Positions 10,331-20,558 of a stretch of 64,000 nt of DNA are shown piece after piece. The DNA lies in the NCBI RefSeq assembly GCF_949628215.1, contig NC_134276.1, forward strand, positions 126,542,125-126,606,124, in the 5' to 3' direction. The notes below the pieces were generated by a model, which did not search any database, was not told where the DNA came from, and worked only from the letters and a program-made list of their open reading frames with translations. Origin of the DNA: Phalacrocorax aristotelis (Eukaryota; Chordata; Aves; Suliformes; Phalacrocoracidae). Within the stretch, counting starts at the first letter, position 1. Each line of letters starts with the position of its first letter. The position numbers and the translations under genes were made by a program.

Positions 10331-12071
10331 GCTTGGAAGGACAATGTCCTTCCCCCAAACGTGGCTGAATCTCTGAGGAGCCAGCTATGGAGTTCCAAGA
10401 CTCAGCTTTCCTTGGCAAAACAGCAGCTATCGTGCTGTGCCCTGGCTGAAAGTGCAGAAAGCTGTCATGTAGACCCCCATAAAGATATTGCTAGTGCACC
10501 CTCTGAACCTAATGGTGCCAAAAGTCAGTCATGCTGCCAGTGTCCAGTATGCTAAATGCATATTTAAAGAGCCTGTCATCAGATGTGCTTTTCTGTATAT
10601 ACAGCACTAGGCTTCTGTTAGCTTCTGTCTACCTGCTTATTTCCTGTATGTTTGCTCAAGAATTGTCCTGCCCAACAGACAAGGGTGCCATCCTGGCGCA
10701 TGAATGCATAAGCTGGTGAGCTCTAACTGGGTGTGTGCTGCTGACAGTGCTCAATGGATGAGAGAAGCCTCATGCTGGGTGTTTTTTTCTGCAGTACGAT
10801 GCATGATGTATGGATTTGGGGATGACCAGAACCCATATACAGAATCAGTGGACATTCTTGAGGACCTGGTAATAGAGTTTATCACAGAAATGGTAAGTCA
10901 GCTCTAGACAACATGGTCAAAATGTACTCACTAAGACTTCAGTCTTCTGAAGGTTAATACCTCTGACTCAAATACTGCATTATCCCAGGCCCAAAACTGA
11001 TACTAGTAGGAAAAAGCTAAACTTGAGACTTTGCTCTTCCAAGATTAAGGCAAAATTTATGCATCTTGCTCCATGTGGATTTAGAACAGTATCTGAAGTC
11101 CTTAAGTAGCAGTTAGGTTAGTATTTGTGGGGGGGGAGATAAACGGCTGACTTTGGGTCTCACTGTGATATCACTGTATGTGGAACAGACAAAAGACTAG
11201 GCTCAGCTTTGAAAGCCTATCGACTTTTTGCAGGAGTCCCAGTGTCTTTATGCGTATGGGAATGTAGCTCTGAGCTACAAAAGAAACATGAGCTTCTGGG
11301 GCCTGAAGCCATCACTCTCCCAGATATTTGGATACTGTTTGAAAGTTTATTTTTTGAAAAAAAAGTTATTCCTACTGTTTGTGGATCTCCTTTCTTTTGA
11401 AAGGGTGGCCTTGCCATCCTGCATTAAAATGCCCTAAACTCTCCTCTGATACAGGTACTTTACATTGCTTCCAAGTTCTGCCTGATGCTGTTCACCTTCA
11501 AGCACTCTGCAGGTTGGGTGTCCTACATGTAATCTGATTTTAGTTTTGCTGTCATTCCTGTTAAGTGGATATAGTGCTATGTCTGTGCATAAGTGACAGG
11601 CAGCCAGGGACAGCAGAACAAGTCCATGGTTTACTGGGAATCACAGAATCTCAGGTTGGAAGGGACCTCAGGGATCATCTAGTCCAACCTTTCTAGGAAG
11701 AGCACCGTCTAAACAAGATGGCCCAGCACCCTGTCCAGATGACTCTTAAAGGTTCTCTTTAAGACTAGGATGGTGGTGCCCAGATCCTGCAATGTCTTAC
11801 TTTTTGATTATAAAATTACAAGAAATAAAGTGGAGTTGAGAGCTTAAAGTAAATTAAGGGGCAAAGGAACCCTGCTCACTTTCCTCTTTTCCTCTAACAG
11901 ACACACAAGGCCATGTCAATTGGGCGGCAGGGTCGTGTACAGGTTGAGGACATTGTCTTTCTAATCCGCAAGGACCCTCGGAAGTTTGCCAGAGTTAAAG
12001 ACCTCCTAACTATGAATGAAGAACTGAAACGAGCCAGAAAGGCTTTTGATGAAGCAAATTACGGATCTTGA
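9923..12071 (+). CDS. TAF13: TAF13, TFIID subunit 13
   Basis: Histone-fold subunit of the general transcription factor TFIID, which pairs with TAF11. Exons are 9923-9949, 10185-10263, 10795-10892 and 11901-12071. All have GT-AG junctions and consistent phases, totalling 375 nt and 124 aa, the length of human TAF13. The start MADEEEDAP is followed by the acidic, glycine-rich exon ending GKRKRLFSKE. The histone fold then begins LRCMMYGFGDDQNPYTES and ends KRARKAFDEANYGS. The protein is almost identical to human TAF13 after the N-terminus, so it is under strong constraint and the gene looks intact, not a retrocopy. The gene is convergent with NEPRO. Confidence 0.97.
10077..10130 (+). repeat. G-rich purine repeat in TAF13 intron 1
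   Basis: Tandem AAGGGG / AAGGGGA units carry at least six runs of three or more G on the plus strand. This is a candidate G-quadruplex just downstream of the TAF13 start. It is direct sequence structure; a functional role is only inferred. Confidence 0.8.
11641..11770 (-). repeat. CR1 LINE 3' end in TAF13 intron 3
   Basis: Begins TCACAGAATCTCAGGTTGG and continues GGGATCATCTAGTCCAACC, the reverse complement of a CR1 3' terminus. The next bases (AAGATGGCCCAGCACCCTG) match the copy at 57.2 kb, so both belong to the same subfamily. Severely 5'-truncated, as is usual for CR1. Confidence 0.92.
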
Positions 12072-12496
12072 TTCTGTAGAGGTTGCACTGGGGCATTACT
12101 CGGGCACCTACTGCCCAAAAGGAAGGAATATCGTGTTTTGTTTGGAGGGGTGATTCAGGATGGGGGTCACTGCTGGGATGCCTGCCCTTGCTCCCAGCCT
12201 TTTCAGAAATGTATTCAAGCAGCTGAATGTCATCTGAGTATATGTGGTATACTTAGGTATTTTATACCATTTTATGAATGAGAAAAGAGCTCTAAAGATT
12301 CTTGTAATGGAAGCAAGTCTGAAGTAGGACTGTGTTGAACCAGAGGACTGATGATGGGTTATTCTCTACAACTTTCTGTTATCACTGGACATTCCTGTGA
12401 CAGGAAACCTAGAAAATGGATCTTGATTAACTGGACAAAGTCTTCAAGGCCAAACTACTATAGAAGTTCTGCTATTTGCGCTGTGCATGCTCTTTG

Positions 12497-12502
12497 AATA
12501 AA
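12497..12502 (+). terminator. TAF13: Poly(A) signal candidate for TAF13
   Basis: AATAAA 426 nt after the TAF13 stop. A second AATAAA occurs at 12737-12742. Either could define the 3' end. Confidence 0.5.
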
Positions 12503-12606
12503 ACATTTTTAAGTTTGCGCCCATTCCTCATAACTAAACTTACATTGATCAGTTCACACAAGGTGCATAATATAGGGGTTTTAGCACTTAATTGGCTAGG
12601 ATTTTT

Positions 12607-12612
12607 TTTATT
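12607..12612 (-). terminator. NEPRO: Poly(A) signal candidate for NEPRO
   Basis: TTTATT on the plus strand reads AATAAA on the minus strand, about 930 nt downstream of the NEPRO stop. If used, the NEPRO transcript would run up to or into the 3' end of convergent TAF13. Confidence 0.3.
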
Positions 12613-13541
12613 CTGTCCCAATGGGTGCAGGTCTTTGGTTTTTTTACCAATATTAAGCCTAAGAAATGGAAGTTGACCTATTCCAGATTTACTTGCACTT
12701 ACAGCCTTAGCCTTGCACGTTAGGCAGGTGCTCTACAATAAAGCAGATAATTCATGTTTTCCATTCTGAGACGATTTTTTTCTTATTACTTCCTGGTGAT
12801 CCTGAGCTGGGGACTTAGTTACAAGCAAGAGCGTGGCAGAAAGCACTAAGCCCAGTGCTTGTTCTAACATTTTCATTAATTCATGTTAGAGCTGCACCTT
12901 ACATTGCCAAACAGGCAAAAATTGCACTTAGATTAAAAAGATTTCACAACAGTGAGAAACATGTTCACCAGTCAAGAGTTTACTGTTGCAGGCCACAGCT
13001 GAGCTTTTCCTGATTTCTGGAGCAGCTCAGAAGGCAGTAGGTTTACTCCTTATTTCAGGACAAGGGTAACAAATGCTGAACAGCAATAATATTGCAAGTC
13101 AAGGCTGCTCCTTGTACAAGCAGCACAGAAGGAAGGAGATAAGACTGCTGCCACTTTTCCAAAGAAGGAAGTCTTTTGTCCTAAGCAGCAGTAAGTGATC
13201 AGCTGCAGCCTTCTACCGTGGGTGGTAACTATTTGCACTGTGGCAGAGGCACTTAACATGTGGTCAAGCAATAGAGAAGGGACACTGAGTAAGGGTAACT
13301 CAAAGTCACTGTTTCTGGACAAGGCTAGGTAAAGGGATGAGAACTATTCAGCTGTTCAGAACAGCCTTCCATAAAAAAAACAAACTACCACCCAAGCTGT
13401 TTTACAAAAACATAACAAAACAGTTGCAACTTTCTTAGCAGAATTCAGGGCATGAGTTATCAAGACACCAGTAGGATTCTGAGGGTTTTACTTAAAAAAA
13501 AATTGGAATGACTTGACCTCTTTCCTCCTTGCAGTCCAGGG

Positions 13542-16500
13542 TCAGACACCCATTGCTGCAAAAATAGAATCAATATCCATGTTCTCAGTAGCTTCTTTCC
13601 ATGCAGGACAAGGGCTTCCTTCCCTCAGCAGCTGCTTAGGGGTCTCTGCTGTGCTGAGTTTGACACAGCCTGTATCAGCATTGGAACGTCCTTCCCAACT
13701 CAAAGGCCCATCCTGGTAAGCTGGGAGGATGAGCGATGCACTGTTCTCACAGACCCCAAAAAGCTCAGAAGGTTTTTGCCGAAGAGTCTTCAGAGTCCTC
13801 TTCAAGCGCACAGATGATTTGATCCTCCTTCGACAGAACCATGCCCTGAGGTACTGCTTTGGCCAGCATGCACTTTGTGACCCATATAGGAGGTATTTAC
13901 GGACAGATGTTTTGACGCAGAACAGTTTTTTCTTCAAGCTTAAGGGGAGAAAGGTGCACAAAACATAACCAAATCTCTCCAAACCCCAAATGAAATAACA
14001 CGTTAGCAGCTGATGAAGTTATTGGCCTTCGCTACCATTTTCCTTGTCATAGCAAGGAGGTACAACAGCACCTTGTACAATAGTAGCCAGGGCATTCTGA
14101 AGAAAGATGACACCCCTTGCATCATATAATTGTTACCATTAAACATGCATATGATTTAAATTGCATTTTCATCCTCCCGCATAAGTATTTGTGCATTTGT
14201 TAGCCTTTCACAAATGACTGAAGCTAAAGAGAGTGGCCATGTCAGAGCATCTAGTAACCTGAACTAGTGATCCTGTTTGAGTTTAAAAAGAATGGGGTAG
14301 ACCACTGTGTTTCTCTACACTGTAGCAAAATACATAATATTAAAATGTAAAGTGTCAGATCCAGAAACCCCACACCCATGCAAAATTACCTGCATCCTTG
14401 AGCCTCCACATGGTGCAGCCGGTTGCTTTTCAACAACTTGTTACGCAGGAAATAAGCTTCTGATTTGAATTTGTTGCCTTTGCACCACAGAATAGCTTTT
14501 CTGAGTGCCTCTGACAGTTCCCCAAAAGATGTAGCTGTTTGGACCATCTGTACAAGAGATGCAGTATGCTGCGATTTTGCTATACGAGAGGAAAGCGATG
14601 CTGACTTTGCTTTAAGAGGTGTTGATGCAGTGCTTATACCCTGAACAAAGAATAATAGAAATAGTTAGTCTTTTAAAAACATAACACGCCTCTCTGCTGG
14701 AGAGGAGCAGAATACCGAGGTTTTAGTGAGAACATTCCTTACTTCCTAAGGAGAAAGTGGAAGAACAGTCTTGTTTTGTGGAATACAAAAAGAGGCAGAT
14801 AATTAGAATTTGTATTCCTGTCTACTACTGACTTGCTCTCTGGTCATTTCACTTGTCATACCAACAAATGCTCAAATTCCTAAGCAGAAATCAGTGCTTT
14901 TCAATGCAAAGCTTCCACGCTAACTTGGGTTGTTAGACAAGCAAAAATAAGGCAGGGAAAGGGGATATTTTCAATTAGGAATAATGTGTTTTGAGTGTTA
15001 GGGTCTTTAAAGTTTAAAAGAAGTATTCTAAAATGGTACCACACAAACCTCTTGTGTTGGAGGTCTAGATGGTCTAAGTAAGCTCTTCACATCAAACCCC
15101 AGGTGCTTCCCTACAAAGAGAGAGGAGAGTTCCTATTATGAAGTAAAGGCAGTTATAAGTCTTTGCACAGACACCCTGCAATGCTTTGCCCTGCTGAGCT
15201 CTCAGAACTCCTGCCGTCTCAGCAGGCTCCCACCTGCACTCAACATTTCCAGGCAAACTCAAGGGGACTACGCTCATCTTGCATGGCAGCTGGCAAGGGA
15301 TGAAGAGGATGCAGAGATTTACAGAGGGCTGCCAAGGAGAACTTAATGGGTAAAAGCTTCATGCAAACACCTGGATGCCTGCAGTCTCTGGCCATGGGCC
15401 TGACTGCAGGGAAAGACTTGGGCACAGCCCAGAACCAGCAGGCACAGGATACTTGCATCCTGTACTTACAATCTTATCTGCTCTTGTATGGACTGCACAC
15501 AGTGCTCTTAGCTTCCCTTACTATCCTTGGGCCCCATCTATGCAGAAGCAGGAAAAGACAAATAACTATTTACAGGACCTGTATACTGCATTCATTACCT
15601 GCTTCTCTCCAGGCTGTATCATGTCTAAAAAAAAACAAAAAAAATAACCCGAAAACCAAAACAAGCTCCCACAATACTGACATTATCCACAGATTTATAC
15701 AGGCAAGGGTACATGCAGGATTATTCTCCTCTTCCAAGGACAGGAGAGAGGGGAGTTTGTACTAGACTAGCAGCAGGTAGTAGAAGTGCTTGGCTCTGTT
15801 GGACAGAATTTTTGCTCAGTCTCTGATATGTCAGAAGCCAGTACCACTGTGGCACAAGGCTTTACCTCTGCTGGCTCTGGTCACCAGAACTGGCTCTCCG
15901 ATGTCTGCAGGGCATGGGATGCTACAGTTTTTCACAACACTCATGCAGGTTGCAAAATTTCTCTTCTTCCTATCCTCTGACATTGCCTCTGGCATCGTTT
16001 GGATGAGCTTCTTCAGCCATCTGGTAGGTTTCTTTGTTGTAAGCATTCTAGCCTTTTGCTTCTTCAACTCAGAAGACACATTAACTCCAAGGAAGTTACT
16101 GATATCAGAAGGGAAGGTAAACCCCTTGATGTAAGGCATCTGTTGGGTCTCAGATACCAGATGAAGTGTGGTCGACAACACGCTGTACAAGGACACGAGG
16201 CTCTGCAGTACACACCTATACTGAATCCTGAAGAGAGAAGACAGAAAGGGATGGAGTCTCCACTAGCAAAACCTTGTACTCACAGAACAACTCAAGCAGA
16301 AGAGCTGATGGAAGAGATTCCCAGCTGCCCTTTCCCTTTTTCCCCTCAATACAAGCTTACCTTTTTATACTCCATCACCATGCTTTTCTTAATACTACTC
16401 TGAGTTTTAAGAAACTGTTCAAGAACCAAATGTAGGAGTGACTTGACTAGTAAATCCCTGATCAGGAGCCCTCTGCTTCCCTGGAGCTTTGCTGAGAGCC

Positions 16501-19053
16501 ACACCTGGGGCTCCTCAGGTTCTCAGGTCATGTCCAAACCATTTGACATGAGGTCTCCCCCCAAAAGCAACCTGTACCAACTCAGGACAATGGTGCTAGA
16601 ACTGATGCCGTATAATTGCCTGCCCTACATTTACTGGAGAGACATATTTCTTGTGCCAAAGAATGTTCTACTGAGTTCTGCACAATGCTGTTACTCCTTC
16701 AGCTTCAGACAACAGTTACTTCCTCGTACTGAGAGAGACCGGAACACTGATTTCCCTGGAAAACTCAGCAGTGTTATAGAACAACTTTATCCCAGGCTTT
16801 CCATTTCAGCATGAGGCAGGACTTACCGCTTGCTGCGGAGAGTACCAGATGCCAGTGTTTGTGGCATCTGGCATTAACACCGATTTTATTAATGCTACAT
16901 AAAGTTTGCTATGAACCAAGAACAAAGCCTTCCATAATAGCATGTAAGAAGTCTCCACTTACACAACTCTTCAGGTGCTAGAATCAAGTCCAAAAGGATG
17001 GAAGGACCACCCTCCTCCTCCTCCTCCCAACTGAATAAAGCTCAGTCAGCAGCCAGGCCTAATTACAAGCCCTTCTCCCTGACAGGCATGTCAAACAGAC
17101 AGACAACAAACAAGACAGACTCGAATACACAAACCATAGCCGGCTCAACAACCCCGAAGCCACAGTGTTCAAAAGTATGAATTCTTCCGAGCAGAGATGT
17201 TTAACGGACAAACTGAAGATTACACCAGTTAAGGATAAAAAATAAGCAGCATGTAATGAGATTTGCTGAACATACCAACTAGAGGCAACTCACAAGGCAA
17301 TATCCTGGATAATGTGGGAGATGATTATCCAAACTTTGGGTTGCTCAAGGCCGGAACAGCAGCCAGCCAACAGCCTGAGGTTCCTACATAATAACTTGAA
17401 AATAAGATGTTTGGCTATCAAAGGAACTTCAAGTTACATCTATGAATTATACAGTTGAGTCCATCAGCAGTGCAGGGCCTACAGCAGACCACGTTTTGGT
17501 CTCACAAGGTGCTGCTGGTGAACTCGAAGAATGTTTTCATGGTGAAAAAGGATACAGAAAAGCTTTACAGCAACAGTCCAGTAGCCGTAATATGAGCTTG
17601 CAACCTCCCAACACCTTCAGAGCCACTGTTTCCAGCACAGGCTGGCTGGGAACTAAGCACTCTGTGTGGGCTTGGGATATATTTTTCCTGTGTTGATACA
17701 AGGATAAGGAGATGGTTATGATTCCCACTCTTTAGCTCTGCAGACTGAGTTAATGGATAGTAAAACATACAGGATCATGACACTTACTTGGGAATCAGTC
17801 CTGCCAGAATTTCAATGCAGCCCACCAAGTTCATTTTCCATAGGCGCTTCAAGCATTGTTCTACCTAGAAAGAAAATAAAACTCCTTTGACAGGTATTTT
17901 AAGACATAGGAATGCCTCAGTCTAAGAGCCATCGCTGTATTAAGTGACACCTTCCCCTTATCAATTTAACAGGATAAATTGCAGGGCTGCACAATGGAAT
18001 GTTCTGGTATGTACCTGTATCTGCACTATGATGAAAAAGATCCCTTTATCACACTACTGTGAATATGGATTTAAGAGCCAGACAGCCCATTGTTAATTGG
18101 CACTGCATGGTTTCCCCTGCTCTATACAATGGCCTTTGGTATTGGCTTTCAAGAATGAAACTACATAAACAAATCTAGAAGGTAAGAACAATTCCTGATG
18201 TATTTTAAAAGTTATTTGAAGATAACGACAATCCGTTTACTGGAAAACTGGTAAGGAGTTAACTTTTCATCTTAAAACAGAAAGTGCCTAATAGAGTAGC
18301 CTAGGATTATTCTTCCCCCTCCTATTGTTATAATTGCTGTATTACTCATCTATTCAAAGGTACATAATTGTACCTACTTCAGGTCTCAACATAAGCATAA
18401 AAGACCGAGTATTTGTTCCACTGGGCTAGAAAGCGGAAATTACACAGAGCTGGGAAACTCACTGAACTAAACCACGAGGAGGCTTACAGGCGACAAAACC
18501 GCCCCTACTCCGAAATACTTTTTGCACAATGCTCCGGGCATCAAGCTCTGCTGCAAAGGCCTCTCGGGGACCGGTGGCTGAGGGCCGGGGCGCAGCGACC
18601 AGCTGCCGGAGGGGCCGCTCCTCACCTGCTGCAGGGCCAGGTATGGCCGGTGCCGGAGCAGCCTGCTGTGGTAGGCGTAGAGCACGGCCCGCAGGAGGCG
18701 TCCCTCGGCGGCCAGGCCCGTCCCCGACAGCCGCTTGCAGGTCACGTCGCATTGCCGCCGCAGGGCCGGCAGCCCCCTCACTGCGGGCGGGAGACGGACA
18801 CCACCTCAGTGCCCGCCGCCCGCCCACAACAGCCCCGCCGCCCGCAGGCACCGACCACCCCACCGACAGCCGCCAACCCCGGCGTCCCGGACGGCGCCCC
18901 GGAGCGGCTTAGAAACACCCCCAGCCCTCCTCGGGCCCGCACCCCAGCCTGGCGCCCGGGACCTGCAGGATGTTTGGCCGCCAGGGCCACCGCCGCGCTG
19001 CTCGCGGGCCACGGCACGTCCAGCCGGTTCCACGCCGCCTCGGGCGCCGCCAT
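13542..19053 (-). CDS. NEPRO: NEPRO, nucleolus and neural progenitor protein
   Basis: Nucleolar protein of the C3orf17/NEPRO family, linked in mammals to rRNA processing and neural progenitor maintenance. Minus-strand coding exons in order are 18963-19053, 18626-18780, 17788-17864, 17556-17687, 15866-16227, 15049-15110, 14390-14640 and 13542-13938. Phases agree throughout, giving 508 aa against 567 in human. Family matches include MAAPEAAWNRLDVP at the start and AVLYAYHSRLLRHRPYLALQ with VEQCLKRL in the NEPRO N-terminal domain. Further matches are GGCKLILRLLDCCCKAF, MPYIKGFTFPSDISNFLG, RNKLLKSNRLHHVEAQG and the C-terminal IDSIFAAMGV. The donor at 17556 (CT|GTATCC) is weak, and about 25 residues present in human after the CCCK motif were not found, so one exon may be missing from this model. 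Confidence 0.92.
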
Positions 19054-19480
19054 CTTCCCCGGTGCTGGGGCGGCGCCGCGCAGGGCAGGAGGGAGGCCGA
19101 GCGCGGGCGGGACCATGCTGGCGGGAGGAGGGGGGGCGCGGGCGGGACCAAGTCACCCCGGCGAGGGGAGGCCGGCTGGCGGCGCGGGGGTGCTCGCTGC
19201 GGGGCTCCCCAGCACCCGACGTGCCTTCGCCCCTTCCCCGCACGGCGTTCCGGGGGCGCTGCTCTGGGCCCGGCACCCCACAGCCGCGGAAGGGAGGCTG
19301 CCGGGCTTCCCCAGCCACCCGTGGCCGCGGGGAGCTTCCCGCCTCCCTTCTGGCAGGGCCGAGCCTGGGAGCGGGGCCCGACCCCGGCAGGCCCCGGGTG
19401 CGGCAGGCGGGAGTGGGAAAGCCCCTCTCAGGGGCCCGGCCAAGCGCATGTCCAGGCTGGTGCCCGGGGCAGGATAAAGG
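18530..19480. promoter_or_regulatory. CpG island at the NEPRO 5' end
   Basis: Dense CpG and high GC cover NEPRO exons 1-2 and about 430 bp upstream. It could also serve the plus-strand Spire-like gene through an unseen 5' non-coding exon, making it a candidate bidirectional promoter. The long open frames on both strands here come from low stop-codon density in GC-rich DNA and are not genes. Confidence 0.65.
18626..19053 (-). CDS. NEPRO: NEPRO exons 1-2, start of the N-terminal domain
   Basis: Exon 1 (ATG at 19053, in the context GGGGAAGATGGCG) codes 30 residues and ends at a GTCCCG donor. Exon 2 (18626-18780) begins with a GCAG acceptor and reads VRGLPALRRQCDVTCKRLSG through to LALQQ before a strong CAG|GTGAGG donor. 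It joins in phase 0 to the VEQCLKRL exon. The region is very GC-rich. Confidence 0.85.
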
Positions 19481-20558
19481 CTACGGGGCAGCCCAAAAAA
19501 CACGCCCCAACCGCGGGCCATCAGGCCGTGCTGCCTGTGAGCACCCACCACGTGCTCCGGTCACACCAAGGCACGCTGGCCTGATCGCCTCTCCGAGGCC
19601 TGGGGCCAGACACTGACACGCTGCCTTCCCAAAATGTTGTCAATGAGAAGGGATGGAAGTAGAAGAGTTACATTTTTTAAATGTTGCAGTTCTGCAGTGC
19701 CTGATTCAGGAGTCTGGGCTGTTCAGAGCCAGCGCAGCAGCAGCTGAGGTCCCCTGCGATGCATCACAGGTGCTGCGGCAGCGTTCTTCAGGGGATGACC
19801 CCTATCACAAGCCGTGCCACCATCCCCTCCCATCATGCACACAGAGCCCAAAGTGCAAAAAAATCTGGGTAACTTCACACCAGTAGCAATTTGTATCAGC
19901 ATTTTGAACAAAGAATGGCTTTGCTGCCCTTATGCTGGGTGCCCGCCTGGCCTGGCAGGTCACTGCATGTGTTGCTGTCACCCCCAGCTGTTGGGATTTG
20001 CTGTGGCAGGGCCAAAGGCTCAAGGCCAGGCAGGAGTGAGGCCTGTGGTGGATGCAGGCACCCTGTGGCATTGATCAATGTAATGTATTAGGACTCCCAG
20101 AATAGTTTCCCAGCAAATGGATTGAATTTTTGTGGTCTTCTGTGAGTCCTTCTCCCTTGAGTATAAGACATTATTTCCTGCCTCCTTCCCTCTCTGCCTG
20201 AAGTTGAATGTACTCTTTTCTTATCTGCCAGCACCAGTATCCCAATTAATATATTTGTTAGAAACAACAGGGTTATATTGAGCATGATTTTTGTACAGTC
20301 TTACCTTCACTTTAGGTTCCATTTTGTTGTATGCTTTCTGTTTTCTTTCAAGGAGTCTCATACAAATACAGATTAAAGTGGTGTCCATTTAAGAAGATAG
20401 AGCAAAATTGGTATTAATGATCACACCTGTAGGGAAGAGAGGTGAGAGCAAACCAGGAGGCAGAACTGATAAAAGGCTACTATGAGCACTTGCCTGCCCT
20501 GGCAAGCTGGGTGTTAAGCTTTCTGAGCTAGGAGTGGAGATGAGAAGTAAAGGTGAAA
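19481..20558. other. Intergenic between NEPRO and the Spire-like gene
   Basis: About 1.1 kb between the NEPRO CpG island and the first coding exon of the Spire-like gene. No coding exon was recognised. It probably holds the 5' UTR, and perhaps a first intron, of the plus-strand gene. Confidence 0.35.

Noticed and set aside
9549-13541. GTPBP8, expected between CD200R1 and NEPRO from human gene order
   Set aside because: No GTPase motifs or GTPBP8-like exons were seen in the interval, which holds TAF13.
16827-16867. Candidate NEPRO exon before a strong GTAAGT donor
   Set aside because: The downstream phase fits, but the only acceptor is weak and its phase does not match the upstream exon; similarity to human is poor.
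18413-19616. Long plus-strand open frames (354 and 293 codons) over the NEPRO 5' region
   Set aside because: They lie in CpG-rich DNA with few stop codons, have proline/arginine/glycine-skewed content, no domain, and overlap verified NEPRO exons on the other strand.
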